Source: Apostichopus japonicus
Lineage: Eukaryota; Echinodermata; Holothuroidea; Aspidochirotida; Stichopodidae
Direction of reading: 5' to 3'
Assembly (NCBI RefSeq): GCF_037975245.1
Contig: NC_092574.1
Location: forward strand, 20,059,713-20,081,212
DNA length: 21,500 nt
Position 1 is the stretch's first letter. The number at the start of each line of letters is the position of its first letter. The position numbers were made by a program, and so were the translations under genes. This document shows positions 1-10,398 of this stretch, piece by piece. Below the pieces are notes generated by a model that was not told the DNA's origin, did not search any database, and saw only the letters and a list, made by a program, of their open reading frames with translations.

Positions 1-251
1 GTAAACAACTTAAAATACAGTTCAAGACTTCCCGCTGAGATTGGGCATTTCTTGAAATTAATGTGTCGTATCTGCGAGATGGGATAACTGATATCATTAT
101 CATGTCATTTGAACACTATTACCGCACATAAAACGTTTTGTATGTCTTCTATATCTTGTCACATTGCAAAGCTAATTGCAAAGAAAATGTTTTAACTAAG
201 AAAAGTGAGGTAACGAATTAAGAACCATTTTAAACTGAGTATATGTTAACT
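1..251. other. Gene-free leading segment
   Basis: AT-rich sequence with no open frame resembling a protein, no tandem repeat and no recognisable mobile element. The last eight bases form the left copy of the target duplication of the element that follows. Confidence 0.5.
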
Positions 252-589
252 TAGTGGCGTAGGAAGGTACTTTTGAGTGGGGGGGGGGGCTGGGGGATGT
301 CCCCCTCCCCTTTGGAATTTTTTTGCATTTCCAGGTGTCCTCAGATGCAAGTTGGTGCAATATAGCACACTTCAACACCCACTCCATTTTGTAAACTTAA
401 TTTTGTATTTTCACCTGGCCTTAGATGCAATTTGGTGCTCCAAATGATATTTTTATTCTCATTTGGAAATGAAAAAGGGGTTTTCTGACTTGCGAAGCGG
501 GGGGGGGGGCGGAATGATACTTCCGCCCCTCCACATTTTTCACTGGGTGGGCTGGCGCCCCCCCAGCCCCCCCGGTTCCTACGCCCTTG
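252..589. mobile_element. Non-autonomous hAT-like element, 338 bp
   Basis: The ends are inverted: GGCGTAGGAA at 256-265 and TTCCTACGCC at 576-585. Allowing for mutation, the element begins TAGTGGCGTAGGAA and ends with the complement of CAAGGGCGTAGGAA, close to the CAGTG/CAGGG starts known for hAT transposons. It is flanked by TGTTAACT (244-251) and TGTTAATT (590-597), a 7 of 8 match and the 8-bp duplication length expected for hAT. Long G or C runs lie just inside both ends. The interior has two diverged direct copies 80 bp apart (323-358 and 403-438), sharing AGATGCAA and TTGGTGC. No transposase frame is present, so it would need an enzyme supplied elsewhere. The superfamily is an inference from ends and duplication length. 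Confidence 0.72.
323..438 (+). repeat. Two internal direct repeats, 80-bp spacing
   Basis: Positions 323-358 and 403-438 share TTG(C/T)ATTT, a (C/T)CAGATGCAA-like core and TTGGTGC at a fixed 80-bp offset. They look like an old tandem duplication inside the hAT-like element and may be subterminal repeats, though no binding role can be shown. Confidence 0.6.
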
Positions 590-599
590 TGTTAATTAA

Positions 600-1008
600 C
601 TTCTTTGTATCTTAGTGCTGGGATTCACTGGCTCCTTTACGCTTGATTTGTATTTCTTTTCGCCCATCAATTATTTCATTAAACAGTTTATTGGTTTATT
701 TATTTGTTCGAGCTTTCGATTATGTATTGAATGTTTTTTTTTATTCATTAAGCCATTCATTAGCTCGTTTCTTTGTTCAAGAGTTATTTGTTCAATTAAT
801 TCCAAAGAGAGATACTTCGCTACCCGAATGGCTACAATAGTTTTTAATTAAAGCCAGCCCGCCGTAACTTCACCTGCCTTTTATTACTTTTCTACTTTTT
901 TTGGGTTTTTGTTACAGTGCATTCCTTTGCTGTGTACTATTTTGTAAGTTTATACTTTCTTCGTTCATTCGTTTGTTCATCCATTAATTCGATCGTTTAT
1001 TACCTTGT
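600..1008. repeat. T-rich degenerate TTCATT/TTTGTTC-like stretch
   Basis: The + strand is strongly T-rich, with many loosely repeated words such as TTCATT, TTTGTTC and TTCGTTC at about 660-800 and 955-1000. It looks like a decayed simple repeat. The short frames that cross it give low-complexity F/L/S/I peptides and are not credible proteins. Confidence 0.45.
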
Positions 1009-1034
1009 TATATATATATATATATATATATATA
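1009..1034. repeat. TA dinucleotide array
   Basis: Uninterrupted TA repeat of about 26 bp, directly abutting the left end of the next element. Confidence 0.95.
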
Positions 1035-2190
1035 CAGGGGCGTATCCAGGGGGCGCAACAGGCGCGCGCCCCCTCTATTGGCCGTCACCCAAAAAAAAAA
1101 AAGATTAGCAAAAAAAAAAAAAAAAATTGATGACGACCTTTATGTGAGATGTCGGTGATCGCTCAACCCCCCCCCCCCCTCCCGTATGCTTTATTTTTTG
1201 TTTGCCAAAAAAAAAGGTTCTGGCGAAGTTCGGCGGCATAATAGTTTTAGAAACATAGATGGTAATTGTGTTTGTATTATCACTATAAACACTAAGTGAC
1301 ATGCCAGCCATACTAAATTGTGCATTTTGTGTCCATATTTACTGGAAATGTTGCTTATTATTAAGGTCGAAAAATGGATCACATATGGCCATGGGCGGCG
1401 ATCTTTTCAAATAAAGCGTCTTTATAAAGCAAGAATAGTTGACTGTAGGCTTCATTGGCCCTATAACAACAAAATGTATTATTGCGCCCACGGTATTGAT
1501 ATAGTACATATATGCACCCTCATAGTATTCATATAGGCCCTATAGTAGGCCTACACACGTACATGTTCCCTCGAACAGCTGAGAATCTCATGTTATCAGG
1601 GTAATGCTTAATACACGTTTCACCTGAATGCCCTAGCAATCGGTACCTAGGAATGTAACTATGTGTAATTGTGTATTGCATGTGTATAGGCCTATAATAG
1701 CCTGCATGAGGCCATTTTCTTCATCGAATAATATAAAAGAGCTCTCGAACATTCTAACGTTGCGCCTGAAACAAGATTGACAGGGGCAATTTTCCCAAAA
1801 TAACACCCGAAATTAAAAAAAAAAGTATTTTGGATCCTGATTATGAGATATTTCGGACATGACATCCCTATTTTAAAGTTGGGTATATGCCGCTTGGAAA
1901 CCTCGGGAAGTGCCGTTTCCGGCCATCTAGAGGGTTTGTTAATCCCAAAATTTTCATGTACGCTTCGCGCCAACTCATGGTGGCGCTACGCTTAGATAGT
2001 CAACAAGGTCATATCCCCCCCCCCCCCCCACTCGGAAGTACGGATCGCCGCCCATGCATATGGCACCATTTTGCATTTCGGCCCTTCTTCGAAAGCAAAA
2101 ATTGTCCACCCCTCCCCTTAGACCCATCCCCCAGGACGGCGATCATTCATGCCTGACGCCTCCCCCTATTGGAAAATCCTGGATACGCCC

Positions 2191-2193
<3 letters not shown>
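1035..2193. mobile_element. DNA-transposon-like element with perfect 16-bp inverted ends inside a TA array
   Basis: CAGGGGCGTATCCAGG at 1035-1050 is matched base for base by its reverse complement at 2178-2193. Both ends abut TA repeats in the same phase (TATATATA on each side), so an 8-bp duplication is possible but cannot be proven in a repeat. The CAGGGG start and possible 8-bp duplication suggest hAT. The interior holds poly-A runs (1090-1127), C runs (about 1167-1180 and 2018-2029) and, at 1841-2001, a 160-bp module shared with 6504-6663. No long frame is present. It could be one 1.16-kb non-autonomous element, or two related shorter ones whose outer ends survive. Confidence 0.6.
1841..2001. 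repeat. Dispersed 160-bp module, copy 1
   Basis: Aligns along its length with 6504-6663. Shared words include CGTTTCCGGCCATCT, CCCAAAATTTTC, CGCGCCAAC, ATGGTGGCGCT and CGCTTAGATAGTC. By eye the identity is high in the right two-thirds and weaker on the left. It is a piece of a repeat family, not a gene. It lies inside the element with 16-bp inverted ends, 192 bp from that element's right terminus. Confidence 0.75.

Positions 2194-2237
<44 letters not shown>
2194..2237. repeat. TA dinucleotide array
   Basis: About 44 bp of pure TA repeat that starts immediately after the right terminus CGCCCCTG of the preceding element. Confidence 0.95.
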
Positions 2238-2239
<2 letters not shown>

Positions 2240-2410
2240 TCACTTTCGGTGATCATGCACTGAAGAAGAGCTAGTTTTGCTCGAAAGCTCTGCAAAAACC
2301 AAACATTGGCTGTTTTACTTCCAATCACTTACCTAATTCAATTATTGTATCTCACTCGAGATCCAGCCTTTCTCTAAATGCAGCATAGTTGTTTAACAGT
2401 TTTTCCGTTA
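2238..2410 (+). repeat. Probable retroelement fragment with a hairpin motif
   Basis: A 173-bp block set between two TA arrays. It contains CTGAAGA (2260-2266), a 4-bp stem GAGC/GCTC (2268-2271 with 2279-2282) and then GAAA (2283-2286). That order resembles the stem II core of hammerhead ribozymes, which are known in Penelope-like retroelements, but the other two helices are not evident. A competing 6-bp stem AGAGCT/AGCTCT (2267-2272 with 2286-2291) is equally possible. GTATCTC..TCGAGATCC at 2347-2363 recurs at 2580-2596 as GTATCTC..TCGAGATCC, so the block belongs to a repeated unit. No protein is encoded. Confidence 0.35.
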
Positions 2411-2414
2411 TTCC

Positions 2415-2448
<34 letters not shown>

Positions 2449-2450
2449 TA
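2415..2450. repeat. TA array with one TG interruption
   Basis: TA repeat with a single ATGTA interruption near 2430, ending directly against a truncated SINE. Confidence 0.93.
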
Positions 2451-2529
2451 TTCGAATCCCGGTGGAGGCTGGAAGTTTTTTTCACTGTTCTTGATTTTCC
2501 AACTAATTACGATTTTCAATTATATATAT
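2451..2529 (+). mobile_element. 5'-truncated tRNA-derived SINE copy
   Basis: Starts inside the B-box (TTCGAATCCCGG) immediately after a TA array and runs through the same tail as the copy at 2770-2908: TGGAAG, a T run, ACTGTTC, TTTTCCAACT, ATTACGATTTTCAAT and a short TA tail. Only a handful of mismatches and one indel separate the two tails. The A-box and anticodon region are missing. Confidence 0.8.
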
Positions 2530-2769
2530 TCATTTGCCTTTGTCGTTTACCTCCATTTCATAACATAAAGTCTGTTCAAAGTATCTCTTTCGAGATCCGG
2601 CTTTAGGAATCACAAATTATTTCGAGTTGGTTAGCATGATGTTTGATCTCTAGAGTAAGGCAAAATATGTGACCAAAAGCAGAACTAGTATTGTTCGATA
2701 CAGGCGACAAACGCCTACAGTGGAATTACGACCTTCCTTACCGGTTTCGAACCTCTTGACATACAATCA

Positions 2770-2908
2770 GCGTTCATAGCCTAGTGGTTAGGGTGTCCGC
2801 GAACAGAGCGGGAGGCCCGGGTTCGAATCCCGGTGGAGACTGGAAGTTTTTTTACTGTTCATAATTTTCCAACTCATTACGATTTTCAATTATATATATA
2901 TATATATA
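2770..2908 (+). mobile_element. tRNA-derived SINE with TA-repeat tail
   Basis: The first 72 bp fold like a degenerate tRNA. An A-box-like TAGCCTAGTGG is at 2777-2787. The anticodon arm is TCCGC-GAACAGA-GCGGG. A perfect B-box GGTTCGAATCC at 2820-2830 sits in a 5-bp T arm, CCGGG/CCCGG. The acceptor arms no longer pair well and the residue before the anticodon is not T, so it is not a working tRNA gene. A tRNA-unrelated body follows, ending in (TA)n at 2891-2908. Such SINEs are transcribed by RNA polymerase III from these two internal boxes and copied by a partner LINE, here unknown. The tail is shared with the fragment at 2451-2529. Confidence 0.82.
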
Positions 2909-3416
2909 GTACACGTATAATAAACGTATATATTGTATAAAATACGAGTAATTTACAGCATGTTGTTTCTCGAGTTCACGCCTGTACGGTTATCATAAGT
3001 TGTTGATCATTCGCCGGACAAGCGTGAAATGAACATAATATATATATATGTATAATATATATTTATGTGCGAGAAAGTAAGTTTTATCCCCGCCACAGTG
3101 AAAACATATAGAATACCTTTGGAAAACAGATCGAGAGCAATACCCTGCATGTTAAATTCATGATCAAAATTTTGCCCCGCCCCCTCCCCGCCCACAAAAA
3201 AGAAGTAAATTAATCGATCGTATGGACAAGCCCTCCTACACTAATAACCAGTGGCAAAACAACATTGTGTTTGAGATAAGGCTAAACATCAAACTGTCAA
3301 AATTTAATACTCGAAAAGTGTTTTAAAGAAAGATGGATCATTTACTTATTTATTTATTTATAGCAATATTTTAATGCCCTTAAATCCACATTTATAGGGT
3401 CACTGACACCCATCCA

Positions 3417-3417
<1 letters not shown>
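2909..3417. other. Gene-free stretch
   Basis: AT-rich sequence with a short TA/TG patch at about 3037-3062 and a short (TTTA)n near 3345-3360. I see no gene, tRNA or element ends. Confidence 0.5.
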
Positions 3418-3485
<68 letters not shown>

Positions 3486-3490
3486 CACAC

Positions 3491-3544
<54 letters not shown>
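3418..3544. repeat. Compound TA / CA / GT array
   Basis: About 127 bp of TA repeat. ACACAC at 3485-3490 and (GT)7 at 3511-3524 lie on either side of a TA core, so this part is self-complementary and could form a hairpin or cruciform. It abuts the CAGGGTTCTGCC end of the next element. Confidence 0.95.
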
Positions 3545-4605
3545 CAGGGTTCTGCCGCTGCCGGTCGGCGCCGGTCGGGCCCGACCGCGATTTTTTTTTC
3601 CCAAACAGGTTTGCAAGTGTGCGTAAATAGTCGTTCATGATTGGTCGGAAAAGTTACGTCATCACCATAGAAACCTTCACTTCGAGGTTCTGCATCCATT
3701 TGTTGCAACGAAGATATACCCATTCAAAATTACCCGTAGCTTTTCGTACATATATTTAGATATGTTTGCAATTGGTGTCGACATATTTAGCACACTAGTA
3801 TTGTATGATCTACTTTGATCGAAGTTTTCTGTGAAGGCATTAATCGATAACATCGCTCAGTGAAAGTTTCGTACAGGGTACATCACACATGCGCTGTAGG
3901 CCTATATGTATTATAACTCTGTACATAGTGCAGTGACGAAAATATATCATACTATACACTATACTGTTTTGCGTATATTTACTCAAGACTCGTGTCGTGA
4001 AGTTGCTTTTAGTGTAGGCCTACCCATTACACGAAACGAATTCTGATTGCAATAGAACGGCTTACGAATCGTGGATAACGTAAACACGAACCAAATAGAA
4101 GGTAGCGTATGTATCATAAGTGAGGTCAACATGTAATCCAAGCATTAAACTCTGTACACAGTGCAGTGACGGAAATATATCACACTATACAGTTTGCGTA
4201 TATTCACTCAAGACTTGTGAACTCGCGTCGTGAAGTTGCTTTTAGTGTAGGCCTACCCATTCCATGAAACGAATTCTGATTTCGATAAAACGGCTCACGT
4301 ATCGTGGATAACGTAAAGACGAACCAAATAGAATGTAGCGTATGTATCATAAGTGAGGTCAACATGTAATCCAAGCATTAAAAGTAAAGTTAGGGCGTTT
4401 GAAGGGAAACCCCTTAACTAGAGTCAATCAAGTGTCAGTGTGTAACCCAGTATACGTCTTCGAACTTCCAAGCGATGGCTATTATTTATGCTGACGTCAC
4501 GAGCAATCTGATTGGCTGAAGACTCCGTAATTGCAAACCTGTTTGGGAAAAAAAATTTCGCGGCCCGACCAGCACGCTGAATTACCGACCGCCACAATCT
4601 GCCTG
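3545..4605. mobile_element. GC-ended long-inverted-repeat element
   Basis: Begins CAGGGTTCTGCC right after a TA array. A left arm (about 3582-3616) and right arm (4531-4566) are inverted copies. CCCAAACAGGTTTGCAA at 3600-3616 is perfectly matched at 4531-4547, and the adjoining T9/A8 runs and CGCGG cores also match. Similarity continues more weakly outward through GGTCGG-like words to about 4605, giving arms near 100 bp around a 900-bp interior. The left end holds a perfect 16-bp palindrome, CGGTCGGGCCCGACCG (3572-3587), and CCGGTCGG twice at a 10-bp spacing. No target duplication is visible for this right boundary. An alternative right end lies at 6698, where GGCAGAACCCTG is the exact complement of the first 12 bases. 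Confidence 0.55.
3915..4380 (+). repeat. Tandem duplication, two 233-bp units
   Basis: Unit 1 is about 3915-4147 and unit 2 about 4148-4380. Both run from AACTCTGTAC to AATCCAAGCATTA with few mismatches. An 8-bp loss (near 4190) and an 8-bp gain (near 4220) in unit 2 cancel out, keeping the period at 233. Each unit has TAGGCCTA (4015-4022 and 4248-4255) and GTAGCGTATGTATCATAAG. It lies wholly within the inverted-repeat element. Confidence 0.9.
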
Positions 4606-4959
4606 AGTGACTTTTCCGACCGGCACTTATTTTCGATAGGAACTCCAAAAAACAGCTCCATAGCCGGAGGGTCGAACGTACAGAAACAATCTGTTTGAGA
4701 CTAGGGGAAATCCAGTTCATAACTGTTCAAAATATCCAACACATCACAGTGTCATACTTAGTAAAAATTACCAGAGTTCCGCATTCCAGACCAATGACTG
4801 TTTTCCGTTTCCAACTCCCGATCGTACTTTTGATAGTTTCATTTATATCTATTTTTATCGCGCGAGACACAGGCACTATCCAGCTAGCTAGTACACATAC
4901 GGCCGTTAACATTCGTAGCGGGTGAATTTGCATCATATTGCATAAGGCACGAGTGACAA
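4606..4959. other. Gene-free stretch
   Basis: No gene seen. The 4727-5128 reverse-strand frame passes through here, but its N-terminal part comes from an A-rich run read backwards, so it is not convincing. Nothing else stands out apart from moderate GC content. Confidence 0.4.
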
Positions 4960-5032
4960 GGGCTGGAAAACCTTGCGAACCGTCCGAACCAGGTTCGCGG
5001 GAAATCCGCGATGCTCGCGGGAAATCCAGCCC
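4960..5032. other. GC-rich nested-hairpin segment with GCGGGAAA repeats
   Basis: Several perfect inverted repeats are nested here. The outer arms are GGGCTGGA (4960-4967) and TCCAGCCC (5025-5032). The next pair is GCGAACC (4975-4981) and GGTTCGC (4992-4998). A small hairpin CGCGG-GAAAT-CCGCG lies at 4996-5010. TCGCGGGAAATCC occurs twice at a 20-bp period (4995-5007 and 5015-5027), and TCGCGGGAAAT appears again at 5338-5348. GCGGGAAA is the complement of the E2F-site consensus TTTSSCGC. The segment might be a structured repeat or a regulatory cluster. The sequence alone does not decide. Confidence 0.5.
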
Positions 5033-5039
5033 GGCTGGC

Positions 5040-5120
5040 GAAAAAAAAAAGATCGGATAAAAAAAAAATAGAAAAAAAAAAACGGGACGAAAAACTAAAA
5101 AAAACCCACAAAGGACAAAT
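5040..5120 (+). repeat. A-rich low-complexity tract
   Basis: Four runs of 8 to 11 A separated by short words. The lysine-rich frame across it, and the F-rich frame on the other strand, are products of composition and not proteins. Confidence 0.8.
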
Positions 5121-6503
5121 AAGTACATCTATAAAAAAAAGAGTAAAATTTCACAAGAAAAGTTTCAGAAACAAAAGGAAAATGTTCAGAGAGCGTGCTC
5201 GCAATTTTAGTCACAATACCAACGAGTAACGATGTGTCCCCAACCCCCTTACAATGGCTATTTCGCAAGCTTCAGGGTATACGTGTCACACGGACACCCA
5301 CGGCCCAGCGCGGGAAGGTTGCTGTAATAAATCAGCCTCGCGGGAAATGTTTTGAACAATATTGCCATTCCACGTTCTTTTATATTTGTATTGTATCATA
5401 TGTTGGTTAGTAAACGTTTTCTTTCGTATGAATTTGACTTCAGTTCAGTGTTCCCACTAAGGTGCGGGATTCCCTTCAACTGACTCAGTAATCCCGCAAA
5501 GAAAACATTTGTCTGCTGGAAATCCCCGCATCGTTTTTTGCATTCGCTATGAGTTTATACTCAATGTACAACTTATTCACTTGACCGTATAGAGAAAAAA
5601 AAAATGAAAATCAATTGTGTACCAATTGTGTACGGAAAGGTGGTAGGCTACACCTTTCATATTTTACGATAGATCGAGCAAAGCACTTTCGAAAAATTCA
5701 CGCCAAACTTGCATATTGTACTAAATGCAACTATTGTCATGTAAACAAGGCTCTAGTGCATCCATTTATGAATATACCGTAAGACCACATCTGGTGTTAA
5801 GCGGGGGGGGGGGGGAAAGAAAGTATTTTCTAGCATTTCCAAAAATACCGAAAAAATAATATCCTACCATAGTTAAGTGTATAGCAAATAGCCTAACCAC
5901 CTCGACGGTTATAACGGATCTCACGTAACTACAAAATCACAACTAATTGTGTTTTGCGGAATTTACGTTTTCTACAAGAACATGGAAACAATATTTAGCA
6001 TTGAGTTAATCATGCCAAGTGGCCTAAAACATGTGATTACAAAGGTAACTTTCATAAAGATGGCCATAGCAAGAGGCCTTGATATCGTGCTATGCGTGTA
6101 TGGTATGGACTGTGCCTCGTGTTTCATGGGGTGTGCATGCGGAGGAGTCAGTTGGCTTGAGGTGTGTTTTACTTACCTAAATGTAACGGGGATATTTTGC
6201 CTACTTTTCTTGAACGTTTAAGATATCATTTCGCATAACTTTACCGACCCTTTACTGACTGACCTTATTAATTCTAGAGTGGAACGAAAAAAGTTTACTC
6301 CATATAAAGTTCCCTGGCAACGTGCCAAAACATGTTAACAAACAGGTGTTAGACAGGGGATGAGCTCACAGTTGTTTGGCAAGGTACCTGTGAAAATTCG
6401 CAGCACATGTACCGTGGTAGTTGGGTAGGGTTAAACACTGCAGTAATAAACGGCTGGTCTGTACTCTGGTGCTCCAGATATTTGTCCTAACTTTTTTCAT
6501 TAA
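5121..6503. other. Gene-free stretch with a short inverted repeat and a G run
   Basis: No recognisable gene. Items of note are a third GCGGGAAA word (5340-5347), an 8-bp perfect inverted repeat GCGGGATT/AATCCCGC (5464-5471 and 5490-5497) enclosing TGACTCA, and a 13-base G run at 5803-5815. A 90-codon frame at 5949-6221 has no family motif and no ATG at its start. Confidence 0.45.
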
Positions 6504-6663
6504 TTATGAAAAATTCCAGACATGAGATCTCATTTCAAAGCTGTCTACATGTGGCTCAGAATACTCGGGAAGGGCCGTTTCCGGCCATCTGGGGGGTTTC
6601 CAAAACCCAAAATTTTCTTGTACGCTCCGCGCCAACCGATGGTGGCGCTCCGCTTAGATAGTC
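6504..6663. repeat. Dispersed 160-bp module, copy 2
   Basis: Second copy of the module at 1841-2001, sharing CGTTTCCGGCCATCT, ACCCAAAATTTTC, CGCGCCAAC, ATGGTGGCGCT and CGCTTAGATAGTC. Here only 35 bp separate the module from the terminus GGCAGAACCCTG (6687-6698), against 192 bp in copy 1, so the right ends are not equivalent. Confidence 0.75.
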
Positions 6664-6686
6664 CTGCCGGCACTCAATCCACCCTG

Positions 6687-8635
<1,949 letters not shown>

Positions 8636-8772
8636 GCGAGAGGGGGGGGGGGGGGTGAATACCATGAGATAAAGTATCCTATCTTCGTAAGATACTAAAG
8701 AAATATGAAGAGTTCAAAAAGTGGGAGCGGGGGGCGGGGGGGGGGGGCATAGTTGTCCCCTGGCCCGACATG
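8636..8772. repeat. G-run-bounded segment, possible transposon relic
   Basis: A G run of about 15 at 8641-8655 and a second G-rich block at 8727-8748 (GGGGGGC followed by eleven or more G) resemble the G-run ends of the hAT-like elements elsewhere in the window. Between them AGTATC (8673-8678) and GATACT (8691-8696) are inverted. No target duplication is found, so an element is only suspected. Runs of G this long can form quadruplexes. Confidence 0.35.
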
Positions 8773-10398
8773 GCATTTCAACGACTTTCCATTGTAATAT
8801 TATAGTCTAAAATACGGTCACATTAATATAAGACTGAATAGTAGAACACATTATGTACATTGCAGTAATGCATACTATATATAGTAACATTACAGTTAAC
8901 ATGCTGATACGATATAGTAGCCTATCACAGAAAGATATGACGACTTAAACACATGTCATCTTCCTGACACGAGACGACAGATCACATTTAAGAATTACCT
9001 ATTTTCTCACCCCCTCCCCCCCCCCCCCGACGATCTCCTTGACATATTAACCAATTCCTGACCTGGAGCTGTGCTGCTGCGTGCAATACTATACAATATG
9101 ATATAGGTATGCGATGTACGGTGCATTAATTTGACTTTCTCACCACTTCACTGGCATCCGTTACGTCACGAAGGCAAAGTCAATGGCTGTAACATTAAGG
9201 AGAAAATTTGAACACAAAGTGAAGTCCTTGGGCGCTTTTTTTTTTTTTTTACATTTTCTTTATTTGGTATAGAATCCCTCTATATAAATTTAAGTAGGAC
9301 AAGATGAAACTGATATGCGTCTCTGCACTTTGGAGTTAACGTGTTGCTTTGAATAAAGCAAGCAAGACTAACACTCATAGATGACATCTCTGAGATGAGC
9401 TGACGTCGATTGGAAATCCGGAAAGCAAGTCAATAAGTCAAGAATTTATCGTAAGAAAAATGACACACAAATGAACCCGTTGTTCACCCAAGCCCTATAC
9501 CATAAAAGAAAGACAATGAGGCCATTGGAAACATACAACAGACTGCGTGCATCGCTTTGCTTTCTTGGCTCAAGTATTGAGAGATGTATATACTTTCTTT
9601 CTTTGGCATATAGGCTATGGACAAACCAAAAACGACCACACGGTGAATGGATTTGAATACAATGTTGTTCGAATATAATTTAACGTAAACTTTGTCACTT
9701 TGTGTCACAGTTAATCAAATCGTTGAATACGTGTCAGGCCTTTTCATCTCAGACCTCCGCTGTGTGCAAAATGCATGATATTTGTACAAAATTAAAACAA
9801 AATTCAAGTATTTTTTCGCTATTATTTTTAAGCGCATAAAGTAAACACTTTAATTATATTTGGTTTATACTTTTTAACATTGTATTTTTTTAAATTGCAA
9901 CCTATCATCTGGGTCATAATATGTGGGTGTGATAAAAAACAGACGTGTTTTTCATGTTAAATTGTTGCTTATATTTTCCACATTTCTGAAAGTTTAATGG
10001 ATCGGAATGAGTTAAGAAAAAAAGAAAAGAAAAAGAAAACGTTGATTTTTAATAGCTTTTGTAAATCGTGCTTAACAGTGGAACTAACTGTATTAAGTGA
10101 AGGAGATGGTCAAAATGGATAGGAATATTTTGATGTGATTTGTTGAATCGACCGACAAAAGAGAAGAAAATAATGGGTTTGCATTCAGTTTGGAAAAACA
10201 TAGAAGTTGGTTATAATTCCCAAATAAAGAGTCTCCAGCCGGACGCAAACAAGAATCACAAAACATATGAAAAGTATCACTTGTGTCACATTATATGGTC
10301 ATGAGTTTTGTAAGAAACAACGTTTTCTTTAAAAAATATAATATAACATTGAGTATTTTATACATGTGTTCGTAACGGACAAGCTATATTCTTATTTC
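8773..10398. other. Gene-free single-copy stretch with homopolymer runs
   Basis: Contains a C-rich run at about 9010-9029, a T run at about 9237-9250 and an A/G-rich patch at 10017-10040. No gene, RNA gene or paired element ends seen. Confidence 0.5.

Noticed and set aside
2770-2841. A functional tRNA gene
   Set aside because: The acceptor arms do not pair, the base before the anticodon is not T, and the sequence continues into a SINE body that is repeated nearby.
3354-3638. Reverse-strand frame with Ile-Tyr repeats
   Set aside because: It is a TA/CA microsatellite read in frame, as are the frames at 6522-6902.
4727-5128. Reverse-strand frame of 133 codons
   Set aside because: Its first part is poly-A-rich DNA read as F/L, and the rest spans a hairpin-rich segment. 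No domain is recognisable.
5011-5229. Lysine-rich forward frame resembling a basic protein
   Set aside because: The lysines come from A runs, and no known basic-protein motif is present.
5949-6221. 90-codon forward frame with several cysteines
   Set aside because: It starts at GTG, lacks any family motif and has no splice context or similar frame nearby.
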